Shown here in pieces: positions 1 through 8,754 of a stretch of DNA of 64,000 nt (its first letter is position 1; every line of letters begins with the position of its first letter). The notes under the pieces were generated by a model, which had not been told where the DNA came from, made no database searches, and was given only the letters and a program-made list of their open reading frames with translations. The position numbers and the translations under genes were made by a program. This DNA comes from Streptomyces sp. SAI-127 (GTDB taxonomy: Bacteria > Actinomycetota > Actinomycetes > Streptomycetales > Streptomycetaceae). Location: assembly GCF_029894425.1 (NCBI RefSeq), contig NZ_JARXYJ010000001.1, positions 248,001-312,000 of the forward strand. Reading direction: 5' to 3'.

Positions 1-15
1 TTCCATGGCGCGCAC

Positions 16-813
16 TCACTCCAGGGCAGGGCCGGCGGTCGGTGGGGCGGGTTGGGTGAGGATTGCGGTGACAGCCTGGTCGAGGGTGGTGACTGGGTGA
101 CCGAGGACGTGCTCAAGATCGTCGGTCTGCTGCTCCAGGGCGCCGGCACGAACCTGCTCCTCAAACCAGCCCTGGACGCGGGGCGCGCGGTCGTGCCGGT
201 CTCGGTGGGCGACGGGCTTGCCGGAGATGCGGCTGAGTGCGTGGGCGAGCTGGTTGTAGGTCCACAGCCTGCCGGTGAAGTCGTAGGCGCGGCCAATGTG
301 GCAGTCCTCAGTGAGGACGCGAGCGGCGGCCTCGGCGAGATCGCTGCGGAAGGCGGTGTTGATACCGCGCCCGCCGGTACCGTCAGCCAGTTCACCCGAG
401 GCGACGGCGGCGTGCAAGCCCGGGTTGAGGAACGCCTCGCTGTAGAAGGGGTGACGCAACAGCGTGTGGGGCAGTCCGCTGGCGAGCAGGGTGCGCTCGG
501 TGGAGTGGTGAGCGGCGGTAACGCCGTCGGCCTGGGTATCGGCACCCAGGAAACTGGTGTAGGCGATCGATCCGACTCCGGCGGCGCGGGCCGCGTCGAT
601 GGCTGCCTGGTGCTGGCGGGCGCGGCGGTAGGGTTCCAGCTCCGGAGACGAGATCAGCAGCAGCCGGTCGGCTCCCTTGAACGCGGTGCGCAGCGTCGCC
701 GGGTCATCGTAGTCACCGAGGCGGACATGGACACCGCGAGCGGCGAGATCCACGGCACCGTTGGGATTGCGCACCGCGGCTACGACGCGATCGGCTGGCC
801 TCCGGGCCGGCAA
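16..813 (-). pseudogene. 5'-truncated NmrA-like NAD(P)-binding oxidoreductase
   Basis: The frame matches the quinone-oxidoreductase-2/NmrA branch of atypical SDRs: VVAAVRNP, a LLLISSPE stretch, LRHPFYSEAFLNPG and a C-terminal alpha region. The N-terminal Rossmann glycine motif (GATGxxG) that should come about 20 residues before RRPADRVVAAVRNP is missing. Reading upstream gives FIDELPARRPADR directly after an in-frame TGA, so only the very end of the first helix is left. The first possible start is a TTG without a ribosome site. I read it as a gene decapitated by a recombination joint near 820-835, where it abuts the remains of a different gene. Without its dinucleotide-binding loop it should be inactive. 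Family assignment is confident; the pseudogene call rests on the missing N-terminus. Confidence 0.75.
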
Positions 814-832
814 CTCGTCGATGAATCAGTGG

Positions 833-1124
833 CCCTTCTCTCACCAACCCGCGGAACCGATCGTCGATGCGACGGATGCGCTCAACGAAGAGCGTGTACA
901 TCACGGTGCGTTTGGCCTCGGAATCGTCCAGCACCAGCTGGATGAACTGTCGAATGGAGGTCGTTCGGATACTCGGACAGATCGAACTCGTAGCCGTCCG
1001 TGCACGTTGTGACGAAATCTTCCCACGCTCCAAGCATTTGCGCCGGGCGAGTAGGAACATGCCATCCCGAGGAGAGAGCGATATCGTGGAACCGCTCAGT
1101 GAAGTCGTTGTTGACAAATTCCAC
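833..1124 (-). pseudogene. small hypothetical protein, frameshifted; possible orphan immunity gene
   Basis: The frame opens with MEFVNNDFTERF and runs to SEYPNDL, then continues one frame over as SIRQFIQLVLDDSEAK and on to DDRFRGLVREG. The switch is near 950-957. Coding character continues smoothly across it, so a single-base indel in one gene of about 95 codons is the simplest reading. The end runs into the truncated NmrA-like gene with no stop of its own. It lies 27 bp downstream of the preceding small gene on the same strand and follows an Rhs-type toxin tip, so it may be a second immunity gene. I do not recognise the family. Confidence 0.5.
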
Positions 1125-1151
1125 TTGAACTCATTCCAGAAGTCGAACGGA

Positions 1152-1568
1152 TCACGGTGAAAGTCGCTGGAGGGACGACCTCAGCCGACGAACGTCGTCG
1201 TCCCACCCTTTGCCCTCACACGCCTGAAGGACGAGCCGCCCGGCGGCCAGGACCGCGGACGACACACTCGCACGGTCCGTCACGCAAGAAGGAACATCAG
1301 CTCCTCCCCCGCCAGGTACAAGCTCCAGGTCACCCCCCATCCGCCCAATTTTGATCCAGAACGGCCCGTCGAAGAACATCACCTGGACTTGTCGACCACT
1401 ACAGGCGTCCCGTACACCTTGCGCCAGCGCCGTGAAATATGGAACCACCATGTCGTTCCACCGCCAGTGAGGGAATGGGTGCCCATCGAACTCATGCCAG
1501 ACATTCCCCCAGGTCGCCCCAGACGCCGACTTTTCCAGCGATTCAACGTCCACGAATACCTGAAACAT
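1152..1568 (-). CDS. hypothetical protein, candidate immunity protein to Rhs-type toxin tip
   Basis: An intact 138-residue soluble protein rich in aromatic residues (GHPFPHWRWNDMVVPYF, VMFFDGPFWIKIG) with no signal peptide or membrane segment. Its ATG overlaps the TAA stop of the upstream toxin-like frame (TAATG), the usual layout of a toxin tip followed by its immunity gene in polymorphic toxin loci. I do not recognise a named immunity family in it; the role is inferred from position and size only. A frameshifted small gene follows downstream on the same strand. The gene appears unbroken although the toxin before it is broken, which would leave it as an orphan immunity gene. Confidence 0.6.
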   Translation of the reverse strand: MFQVFVDVESLEKSASGATWGNVWHEFDGHPFPHWRWNDMVVPYFTALAQGVRDACSGRQVQVMFFDGPFWIKIGRMGGDLELVPGGGGADVPSCVTDRASVSSAVLAAGRLVLQACEGKGWDDDVRRLRSSLQRLSP

Positions 1569-1890
1569 TACCCACGACCGATCGGATATGCCGTTTCAAT
1601 TAACTGCGTCGTCTTGTTGTACCAAAATTCGATGGCCATTCCCTTGCTGATGCGCCTCATTTGAAACCGCTCACCCTACACCTTGACCGAACTACCGGCA
1701 TTTTGATAAGCCCGGACTCAATCTGCTCCGGGGTATGTCGTCGTAGAACTTGTCCTTATAGCGAATACCGTCATTGCTTTCCACGTCGCGGACGCTCTGC
1801 TGGTAAGTCTTCCCCGCCGCGGTATGCCGATCGAGTATATGGACCATGTCGATCTTCATCTTCCTTGGGGCGGGGAAGCTAATGGCCTGC
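1568..1890 (-). pseudogene. C-terminal toxin tip of an Rhs/polymorphic toxin, EndoU-like, frameshifted
   Basis: From the IS boundary the minus strand reads APRKMKIDMVHILDRHTAAGK, a spacer, KDKFYDDIP, then after a one-base shift PEQIESGLIK, and after a second shift plus a TAG codon ERFQMRRISKGMAIEFWYN, ending IETAYPIGRG. The HILDRH start, the W/F-x-x-xQIE middle and the IETAYPI end resemble bacterial EndoU-type nuclease tips of Rhs/CDI toxins, but I cannot confirm the family. The frame is open up to the left end of the IS element at 1891, so the rest of the toxin has been separated from its tip. Two shifts and an internal stop make it non-functional. Confidence 0.5.
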
Positions 1891-3200
1891 CAGGGCGGCG
1901 TCGTTCAGTCGGTGTGTCCGGGTTGATGGGGCTTCAGGTGCTGAGGCAGGACCGCGAGGTGGTCGCCGGGGGCTGACGCGGAGGCAGGCGCGACTTCCGG
2001 TGATCATGAGGTGTCGAGTCCCTGATCACAGATGACCTCCCCGGCCTGCTGACCTGTCTGGCTCAGGTGCCCGATCCCCGACGGGACCAGGGCCGACGCC
2101 ACCCACTCGCCTTCGTCCTGTCCCTGGCCGCGTGCGCGGTCCTGGCCGGAGCGAAGTCCCTGGCCGCTATCGCGGAGTGGGCCGCCGACGCCCCGCCGCA
2201 CGTCCTGGCCCGGCTCGGCGGCCCACGCCGGGAGCCGGACCGCGGCCCCGTCGCCCCGGCCGAGGCCACCGTGCGTCGCATCCTCCAGCGCATCGACGCC
2301 TACGCGCGGGATACGGCCGTCGGAAGCTGGCTCGCCGGGCGCGAACGCGCCGCCGGCCAGGCGGAGAACGACAGCGGTCGGCCCCTGCCCTCCCTCGCCG
2401 TGGACGGCAAGACCGTGCGCGGTGCCCGCCGCACCGACGCCACCCAGGTCCACCTGCTCGCCGCGATGACGGTGACCGGCCCGGTCACCGCCCAGCGAGA
2501 GGTGGACGGCAAGACCAACGAGATCACCGTCTTCCAGCCCCTGCTCGCCCCGCTCGACCTGCACGGCACCGTGGTCACCTTCGACGCCCTCCACTCGCAG
2601 ACCGCCCACGCACGCTTCCTCGTCGAGGACAAGCACGCCCACTACGTCGCACTGATCAAGGGCGACCAGCCACCCTGCACCGGTGGCTGAAGGCCCTGCC
2701 ATGGCGGGAGGTACCACTCCTGGACAAGACGCGGGCCACCCGCCCACGGCCGCGACGAGATCCGCCGGATCAAAGCCGCCGCCGTCACCCAGATCGCCTT
2801 CCCGCACGCGGTGCAGGCCGTCCAGATCGTCCGCCGCCGACGGCCCGTCACCAACGGCAAGGTCACCCTGGAACGCGTCTACGGGGTGACCGACCTGACC
2901 GCCGAGCAGGCCGAAACAACCGAGATCGCCCGCCGCGTCCGCGACCACTGGGGCATCGAGAACAAGATCCACCACGTCAGGGACACCACGTACGCCGAGG
3001 ACACCTCCCGCGTACGCACCGGCACCGTTCCACGTGCCATGGCGTCCCTGCGCAACCTGGCCATCGGCGCTCTCCGACTCAGCGGCCGGACGAACATCGC
3101 CGCTGGACTCCGCCACCACACCCGCGACGCCAACCGTCCACTGATCCCCCTCGCCATCATGTGATCAACCAGGACACGTCACCTGAACGACACAGCCGTA
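1891..3200 (+). mobile_element. ISAs1-family insertion sequence (degenerate)
   Basis: The element spans a broken ISAs1-type transposase gene. Its left end, 1891-1908 CAGGGCGGCGTCGTTCAG, is an imperfect inverted match (14 of 18) to the right end at 3183-3200 CTGAACGACACAGCCGTA. Length, about 1.31 kb, fits the family. The 10 bases flanking each end (AATGGCCTGC and CGGGACCCTC) show no target duplication. The two flanks belong to different genes: an Rhs toxin tip on the left and a helicase on the right. That suggests rearrangement through the element after insertion. The end positions are my own assignment from the inverted match. Confidence 0.65.
2010..3164 (+). pseudogene. ISAs1-family transposase, two compensating frameshifts
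   Basis: The reading frame carries VPDPRRDQGRRHPLAFVLSL, SLAAIAEWAADAP, the catalytic-domain segment LAVDGKTVRGARR, VVTFDALHSQ and ALIKGDQP. It then shifts near 2675 into a second frame ([19 protein letters not shown]) and back near 2745 into the first frame ([15 protein letters not shown]), continuing to [16 protein letters not shown] and a stop. An in-frame TGA at 2688 would end translation of the first frame. At the 5' end the frame is open only to a TGA at 2007, so the usual N-terminal 30 or so residues are missing too. The DDE residues appear present across the pieces, but the product cannot be made as one chain. Confidence 0.85.
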
Positions 3201-3636
3201 CGGGACCCTCGCGAAGATCCTCGGAGCGCTCCGCGCGCACGCCACCGAGACGATCGAGGCACTGGCTGATCCACGCCGCCGCAGCAGCCGCCCGGGAGGC
3301 GAACAAGACGTCGTCGACGGGGAGTTCGACGAAGCGGACGACGACGAGGACCAGGAGGAGGCTGCCACGCGCGGCGGCGGCCGCGGTGCTGCGCTTCAGC
3401 GAGGAACGCGACGCGACCCCGCGGTGCTCACGCAGTTCGTGCGGCTGCGGGTCACGGGCCCTGAAGGCGCGTACTGGCGGCGCGGGAACGAGGCGGCGAG
3501 GCGGTGGCGGCGGGAGACCGGCAGCACCGAGCTGCGGGTGCCCTACGCGTGCCTCACACCCGACGACTGGCCCAACTGGCGACTTCAGAACGACGCGTGC
3601 ACTCTGGAATCAGGGCTTCCGCGCGCCGCGGCGTGA
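3199..3636 (+). pseudogene. helicase-associated-domain protein fragment
   Basis: Immediately after the IS right end an open frame reads YGTLAKILGALRAHATE, TIEALADPR, an acidic linker, then LTQFVRLRVTGPEGAYWRRG and TELRVPYACLTPDDW before a stop. This is the region between the helicase core and the first helicase-associated repeat of large actinobacterial DEAD/DEAH helicases with C-terminal helicase-associated repeats. A neighbouring frame holds AAAVLRFSEERD, which the family has in line, so a compensating pair of shifts probably lies near 3370-3415. The ATPase core and all later repeats are absent. Assigned from memory of the family pattern; fragment status is clear. Confidence 0.55.
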
Positions 3637-3778
3637 CGACGATTAACGCGATGCGGGCCGTTTCTGGTGCGGCAGTTCCCGGACGACGCCCGTGTGCGGC
3701 TGCCGATTGTCCCACTGCCTGACCGCGCAGCGATGTCACGCCCTCTCTGCGATGACGACAGCAAAACGAGGTGACACC

Positions 3779-4630
3779 ATGACACTGGCCCCCACCCGTG
3801 AGATCACCCGGCCGATCAGCCGAGCTACCTCCGAAGAAGTCGTTCGCAACACCTCCCTCAAGAAGCTTCAGCAGTCCCTGGCCGAATTCGGGCACGCCCG
3901 GCTCGCGGAGTTGAGCTCCTACCGCCGGTATCCCACCGGCCTCGAATCGGACGCCCCCACGGTGATGGGTGACGACGAGACGATGGAGGCGTTCAAGAAG
4001 GACATGCTCGACGGCCTCACCCATAGGCTGCGGCCCGAACTCACCCCGCTCAGGCTGGACATCCACCCCGGAACCCAGGTGGTCGCGGCCCCGTACGAGC
4101 ACAGCTGGCAGACCGGCCTCGGGCTTCCCCTGTCGCACGTCGACGGACACATGACGCTACTCGGGGGCGACGAGTTCTCCGGCGCTGGCTTCAGTTTCTT
4201 CGTCACGGCCGGCGCCGACGTGTCGGTGGCGGTCATCCCGCAGGGGACGTACGAGCATTCGTTCTTCGACCTGCAGACCCATCCCAACCTCCGGACGACG
4301 GGCGGGGCCGGGGCCGTCGTGTACGGCAGTGGCGGCACCACGCTCGTGGACACGAAGGCCACGCTATGGAACCGGGTCGGCATGTCCCCCGGCACCGGAG
4401 AGTCGGTGAACATCGCCATGGCCGACATCACCGGGATGTCAGGCGGCCCCTTCCCGGGGCAGCGCCTCTTCCCCCTCTTGTTCGACATGCACCAGGGAGA
4501 CACCTGCGAGGTGTGGATCTACCTCTGGAACGCGTGCGCCAACACTGCCGGGACACCCTTCTTCCTGGCCCAGTCCGGCCAGGCCCCGGTCGTGACCGTC
4601 GAGGCGGGACCGCTCATCATCGTGCACTAA
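3779..4630 (+). CDS. hypothetical protein next to a subtilase
   Basis: The ATG at 3779 follows GAGGTG by about six bases, which decides the start against an earlier in-frame ATG. The product has 283 residues, starting MTLAPTREITRPISRATSEE. There is no signal peptide or membrane segment. The N-terminal third is helical and charged; the rest is rich in Gly, Thr and Val with a beta-sandwich look (GGAGAVVYGSGGTTLVD, VTVEAGPLIIVH). I do not recognise the family. A subtilisin-like protease gene follows 140 bases downstream on the same strand, and a scrap of an IS5-type transposase lies between on the other strand. The two may form a functional pair, but only adjacency supports this. Confidence 0.75.
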   Translation: MTLAPTREITRPISRATSEEVVRNTSLKKLQQSLAEFGHARLAELSSYRRYPTGLESDAPTVMGDDETMEAFKKDMLDGLTHRLRPELTPLRLDIHPGTQVVAAPYEHSWQTGLGLPLSHVDGHMTLLGGDEFSGAGFSFFVTAGADVSVAVIPQGTYEHSFFDLQTHPNLRTTGGAGAVVYGSGGTTLVDTKATLWNRVGMSPGTGESVNIAMADITGMSGGPFPGQRLFPLLFDMHQGDTCEVWIYLWNACANTAGTPFFLAQSGQAPVVTVEAGPLIIVH

Positions 4631-4649
4631 GAGGGCATCTGATCAGTGT

Positions 4650-4742
4650 TCACGCGGATGCGTCGTCCGGGATCTCCGGCAGGGCTTCGTAGTCCCGCGC
4701 CAGGCGGCGGTGCTGCATCAGCCAGCCTAAGGTCCGCTCCAT
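4650..4742 (-). pseudogene. C-terminal scrap of an IS5-type transposase
   Basis: The 30-codon frame reads MERTLGWLMQHRRLARDYEA and then LPEIPDDASA before a stop. ERTLGWLxxxRRLxRDYE is the conserved C-terminal motif of IS5-group DDE transposases. Nothing upstream continues the frame as a transposase, and it lies between two intact plus-strand genes. It is a leftover of an earlier insertion and cannot be functional. Confidence 0.75.
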
Positions 4743-4770
4743 CGTCTCGCCTTGCTGAGGGAGAACGCTC

Positions 4771-6498
4771 ATGGACTACAGCAAACTCGCTCCAACGCTT
4801 GCCATGGCCTACGACGAGTACGCCGAGGGGCGCCAAGCGCTCGCTGACCACGTGCAGGAAGACCAGATGCCGGGTTTTGTGGCGCCACGGGACTTCGCCA
4901 AGCCCGCTCGGGTCGTGGTCACACTGGAGTGTTCGCCGGACGCTGACTTCAGTGATTTGGAGGGCACTACCGGAATCGAGGTCAACGCCGGTGGGGGGAG
5001 GGTGCGCACGGCCATCGTCCCGCTCAGCGACCTGCCGACCCTGACTCAGTATCCGGGAGTTGAGCGCGTGGCCCCGGCACAGAGGGTCCATCCTCTGATG
5101 GACGTAGCCCCGGGCAAAGTGGGGCTCCCCGCTTTCCGGACGACAAACCAGCTCACCGGCAAGGGCGTCATCATCGGTGTCGTCGACAGTGGGATCGACG
5201 CGCGGCACCCGACCTTCGCCGGCCGCATCCTCCGGATATGGGACCAGGAGGCGCGTGGTGGAACAGGTGTGCCCGAAGGCCAGTACGGCATCGAGTACGC
5301 CAACCACACCGACCTGGTCAAGTCCAAGGACGACCATGGGCACGGCACCCACGTCGCGGGCATCGCCGCCGGCTCGGACAGAAAGTTCCAGGGTGTGGCG
5401 CCGGAAGCGGATGTGGTCGTGGTCAAGACGAACATGACGGACGTGGGCATCATCGACGGCATCCAGTATGTGTTCCGCCTCGCCCGCGAACTCGGCAAGG
5501 CAGCCGTGGTCAACCTGAGCCTCGGCGGCCACAGCGATCCCCATGACGGAACGGACGCCCTGGCCAAGGCGATCGACGATGAGTCGGGTCCCGGCAGGAT
5601 CGTGTGCTGCGCGGCGGGGAACGAGGGAGAAGACAACATCCATGCCCAACTCGCCCCGAACCCAGGGGAAACGCTGAGAGCTCCCTGCCTGCACAGCCCC
5701 GACCCCGGCGGCGTCGTCCAGGATCTGTGGTTCAACGGCTGGTACGCGGGCGGCGACGAGGTGGAGGTGGCGGTAGCCGCGCCGGAAGGCCTGACAACAC
5801 CGTTCCAGGGCGTTCTGCCCAACGGTCCGCAGGGCAACCCGAACAGGGTCTACCGGCTAGGTAACTGGACGGTGCAGATCGGCACCCCCGGGCCCGACAG
5901 CAGGAACCAGGACCATCAGTTCACCGTGCGCCTTCGACCCCCTGCCAACGCCGCGGGCTCCCGCACCTGGACCTTGCTGGTCCGAGGGAAGAAGGCGGCC
6001 CAGCAAACGACGCGGGTGGACGTCTGGGCTCTCGGCGATGGCAGATTCTCCGGTCCGCATGCCAGGAATTCCATGACGATCGGATCTCCGGGCACCGCGA
6101 CCAGCGCGATCACGGTTGCCGCCTACACGACCAGGACTCGCTGGACGGACATCGATGGCACCAGCCGCGAGGCCAGCTGGCTGAAGCCGGACGACATCGC
6201 GCCTTTCAGCAGCCTGGGGCCGCGACGTGACGGCAAAGCCAAACCTGATTTCGCCGCGCCCGGTGCCATGATCGTCTCCGCGCAGTCCCGCGACTCCAGG
6301 AACAGCCGCCGCTGGATGATCGACCAGGACCATGTGGCGATGCAGGGCACGAGCATGGCAGCGCCCTTCGCGGCCGGCGCGGTCGCGCTCCTGCTGTCCC
6401 ACAACAAGAGCCTCGACCCGGCAAAGGCGCTGTCGACCTTCGCCTACAAGCAGAAGCCCGACGCGGACACCTGGGGGCGTGGCCTGATCGACTTCTAG
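4771..6498 (+). CDS. S8 family subtilisin-like serine peptidase
   Basis: The 575-residue product has the full subtilase triad: Asp139 in VIIGVVDSGID, His191 in DDHGHGTHVAGIAAG, and Ser528 in GTSMAAPFAAG. Oxyanion Asn284 sits in AAGNEG. About 130 residues precede the catalytic domain, and an insert of roughly 200 residues (about 290-490) lies between the Asn and Ser motifs. No signal peptide or lipobox is visible, so the enzyme may be cytoplasmic or leave by another route. The start has a good site (GAGGGAGA, eight bases before ATG). A hypothetical gene precedes it on the same strand and a strong hairpin follows. Peptidase assignment is secure; substrate is unknown. Confidence 0.93.
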   Translation: MDYSKLAPTLAMAYDEYAEGRQALADHVQEDQMPGFVAPRDFAKPARVVVTLECSPDADFSDLEGTTGIEVNAGGGRVRTAIVPLSDLPTLTQYPGVERVAPAQRVHPLMDVAPGKVGLPAFRTTNQLTGKGVIIGVVDSGIDARHPTFAGRILRIWDQEARGGTGVPEGQYGIEYANHTDLVKSKDDHGHGTHVAGIAAGSDRKFQGVAPEADVVVVKTNMTDVGIIDGIQYVFRLARELGKAAVVNLSLGGHSDPHDGTDALAKAIDDESGPGRIVCCAAGNEGEDNIHAQLAPNPGETLRAPCLHSPDPGGVVQDLWFNGWYAGGDEVEVAVAAPEGLTTPFQGVLPNGPQGNPNRVYRLGNWTVQIGTPGPDSRNQDHQFTVRLRPPANAAGSRTWTLLVRGKKAAQQTTRVDVWALGDGRFSGPHARNSMTIGSPGTATSAITVAAYTTRTRWTDIDGTSREASWLKPDDIAPFSSLGPRRDGKAKPDFAAPGAMIVSAQSRDSRNSRRWMIDQDHVAMQGTSMAAPFAAGAVALLLSHNKSLDPAKALSTFAYKQKPDADTWGRGLIDF

Positions 6499-6519
6499 CG
6501 CCGAACGCGACGCGACAAC

Positions 6520-6551
6520 GGCCCCCGACCAACTACCCAATGTCGGGGGCC
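6520..6551 (+). terminator. intrinsic-terminator-like hairpin after the subtilase
   Basis: GGCCCCCGAC and GTCGGGGGCC form a perfect 10-bp stem around a 12-base loop, 21 bases after the subtilase stop. It has no T-run, as is common in actinobacteria. It could also end transcription of the Rhs remnant from the other side. Confidence 0.75.
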
Positions 6552-6681
6552 GGAGTCACTGCTGTCCAACACGCAGAGGCGGTGGGCCACGGTGGCATCG
6601 CTGCCACGACGGTTTTCAAGAGCGTTGCCGTACGCGAGGGCATGTGCGCCGCGTGGGACCACCTGCGCGGACCCATGAACA

Positions 6682-7310
6682 TCAGAACGACGGAGCCCTG
6701 AGCGGCCTGCCCTTGGCGTTGACCGGCCTGTGCACGAAGATCGCCGCCAGCGCCGAGGGAACCTGGTACTCGTCCCCCTCGATGTCGCACCCGTATTCGG
6801 CGACCTACTTTTCGAACTGGGCTCCGTAGTCGCAGCCCGGGGTGCCCGGCCCCCGCCCCCCTCCCGAGGTTCCGCCCGTGTACTCCAGGCACTGCGGGTT
6901 GATGAGGCGCGGTCAGGCTACCGCCGGCTGCAACGCCTCGTTGGGCCGACCGTTGCCGGGGGTACCGCCAGGGCGGGTCGGGCAGACGGGTTCACCAGAC
7001 CTGCCGCAGAGCAGGCCCATGCCGCCCGGGTCCACGTGGCTCACCAGGTTCTGCGAGCCGTAGGTGTAGCCGTTGAGGGTCTGCGGGATGTCCACCTGGA
7101 GGAGCGGGTCCATGCTGGTGAACTGGCCGATGGCCGGGTCGTATTCGCGTGCACCAATGTGGCTGAGACCGGTGTCAGCGTCGGCGGTCTTGCCGAGGAA
7201 CGCCTTGTCGTCGGGCCAAGTCGTCGTGCCGCTGCCCCGGTTGGTGCCGAACGGCGTCAAGTAGCGCTTGGTCAGGCCTATTGCGAAAGTCCGTGCGGAT
7301 GTGTGGATGC
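6682..7310 (-). pseudogene. Rhs repeat-associated core fragment with in-frame stops
   Basis: The minus strand reads LTKRYLTPFGTNRG, KAFLGKTADADTGLSHIGA, REYDPAIGQFTSMDPL and LNGYTYGSQNLVSHVDPGG. This is the signature end of the Rhs core shell (REYDP-G-F-x-DP and NPV-DP-G). The variable C-terminal region continues in the same frame through a TGA near 6914 and a TAG near 6793 to a final TGA at 6682. Everything before the last core repeat is missing. It is a decayed 3' end of an rhs gene encoding a large secreted or surface toxin. A second toxin-like tip lies at 1568-1890, but the two need not come from one gene. Confidence 0.85.
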
Positions 7311-7452
7311 AGTGCTGGATCTTGACGACAGGCGGCGATCGGGTGCCGGAGGACGTCCTGGCAGAGACGGGCATCGCGCCGTCAGTGCCGTCGAGTAGGT
7401 TCTCTCCGTTCGGCCCACCAGACGGGCCGCCGAACTGGGAGGACTCGTCGCA

Positions 7453-7950
7453 GTGAGCATCCACATGCACATGCGCGCAGTCGCGCGATCCGAGATCCGG
7501 GACGACCACACCTGGCTTGCAGCGTTCATGTGGCAGGCTTGGGAAAACCACCCCGACGAGTACGCAGCGGGCATCGCCGAGTCGATTGACAAGGTCTGGG
7601 GCTCCGTCAATGACCTGTACGCCGCTGCGGATGTCCTCGATGTGGATGGCGACGACTCTTGGGAGCTGCCGATTTACGGCGGGCGGCCAGTGGCACACAG
7701 CGCTGATGCCGACCCCTCCAACCCGCCCCTGGGGATTCTGGAGCCGCCTGGGGTGTCACAGGCCGCAGGCTTCCTCGCACGTGTCTCGTTCGACGAGCTG
7801 TGGAACGTCGCCGGTGCCAAGCTCGTCTGGGCCGGCTGGGACGAGGCGCAGGTCAGGCAGGAGTTCCTCGACCATCACAGGGGCCTAAAAGAGTTCTATG
7901 GGCGGGCGGCTGCAGCAGGCCACGCCGTGATCAGGGCGGTGTGGGCTTGA
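7453..7950 (+). CDS. DUF1877 family protein
   Basis: The GTG at 7453 opens a 165-residue protein starting MSIHMHMRAVARSEIRDD. The family signatures are the MSIhxHxRAV N-terminus, SIDKVWGSVNDLY, an IYGGRPV segment and LEPPGVSQAAGFLARVSF near the middle. DUF1877 (YfbM-like) proteins are small cytosolic proteins of unknown role. The family sometimes appears near polymorphic toxins, and here the gene lies beside an Rhs remnant, so an immunity-like role is possible but unproven. The reading frame is intact and of normal family length. The gene stands alone, with no same-strand partner close by. Confidence 0.85.
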   Translation: MSIHMHMRAVARSEIRDDHTWLAAFMWQAWENHPDEYAAGIAESIDKVWGSVNDLYAAADVLDVDGDDSWELPIYGGRPVAHSADADPSNPPLGILEPPGVSQAAGFLARVSFDELWNVAGAKLVWAGWDEAQVRQEFLDHHRGLKEFYGRAAAAGHAVIRAVWA

Positions 7951-7984
7951 AGCTTCAACCCGTGCGTCGGTGCGGCTGGGCGGG

Positions 7985-8400
7985 ACGGGCACGGCCCTGT
8001 CCCGGAGCCTGAACCCGGGCTGGCGCACCAGCGGCGCCCAAGGGCCGGGGCGGAGACCATGCCCATGGTGATGCGGCCACTCCCCTCAACGGCGATCAGG
8101 GTGCTCCACTCCGGTTCGCCAGCGAGGAGGCTTGCTGTTCCGTCGATGGCGTTGATGATCCAGCGCCATCTGCCGTGCCCATAGGCGCCGAACTCCTCAC
8201 CGACAAACGCGTCGTCGGGGTACTCCTGGCGGGTCAGGGAGCGAAGGAACGATTTCGATCTCCCGGTCGGCGTCAGTGACGGGACTCCCGTCGCTCTTGG
8301 CCCGGGATTCGATGGTGGCGGTCGAGAAGTAGCGTCGGGCGATGCCATTGACCTGGTCGGCGAGGCGGTGCGCCAGTTCCGGGTCTGCCGGGTCCGTCAC
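7985..8400 (-). pseudogene. inositol-monophosphatase-family gene, frameshifted and truncated
   Basis: A GTG at 8400 begins DPELAHRLADQVNGIARRYF and SDGSPVTDADREIE, the start of an IMPase/histidinol-phosphatase protein. The frame then shifts near 8260 into one reading PDDAFVGEEFGAYGHGRW, RWIINAIDGTASLLAGEPEW and GMVSAPALGRRW. The metal motif normally written DPIDGT is here NAIDGT. The C-terminal half, including the second metal motif (WDxxA), is gone and the frame decays into unrelated sequence. Shift, truncation and altered motif together show a dead gene. Confidence 0.8.
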
Positions 8401-8754
8401 AAGGTCGCCCTTCCCACCATGGTCCGCCGTTGAGACTCCGGTCAGAGAGGGTGCAGGCGCGATGCCAGCATCAAGGCGTGGCTGCTGTGATCACGGCGCC
8501 GGAGCCGTCCCGGATTTTCGGCGGCTCCGGACTGAATCCGCGCTGCTTTGCCAGGCTGCTGACCGCGCTGCGTCGCGAGGGCGCCGACGGGGGTCGGACA
8601 GGCCGACCATGAAGCCTGGCGGTCGAGAGCGGTTGGCTCACTACGATGGCCTGATATCCGGGACGAGCAAGGCCGCCGACATGCCGACGCCCCGCGTGCT
8701 GACCCGTGCCGCCCGCGAGAGCCTCGGCGAGTTCGCGGGCCCGCCCTGAGCCCG
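8401..8754. other. no supported gene
   Basis: Short open frames exist on both strands here, but none shows a recognisable domain, a ribosome site and sustained coding character together. I see no clear hairpin or repeat. It is probably debris between the broken IMPase-like gene and the next intact gene. Confidence 0.5.

Noticed and set aside
2132..3646. A 504-codon plus-strand frame through the IS
   Set aside because: Arg/Pro-rich shadow of the transposase frame. Only about 25 codons near 2675-2745 are true coding sequence, used by the frameshifted transposase.
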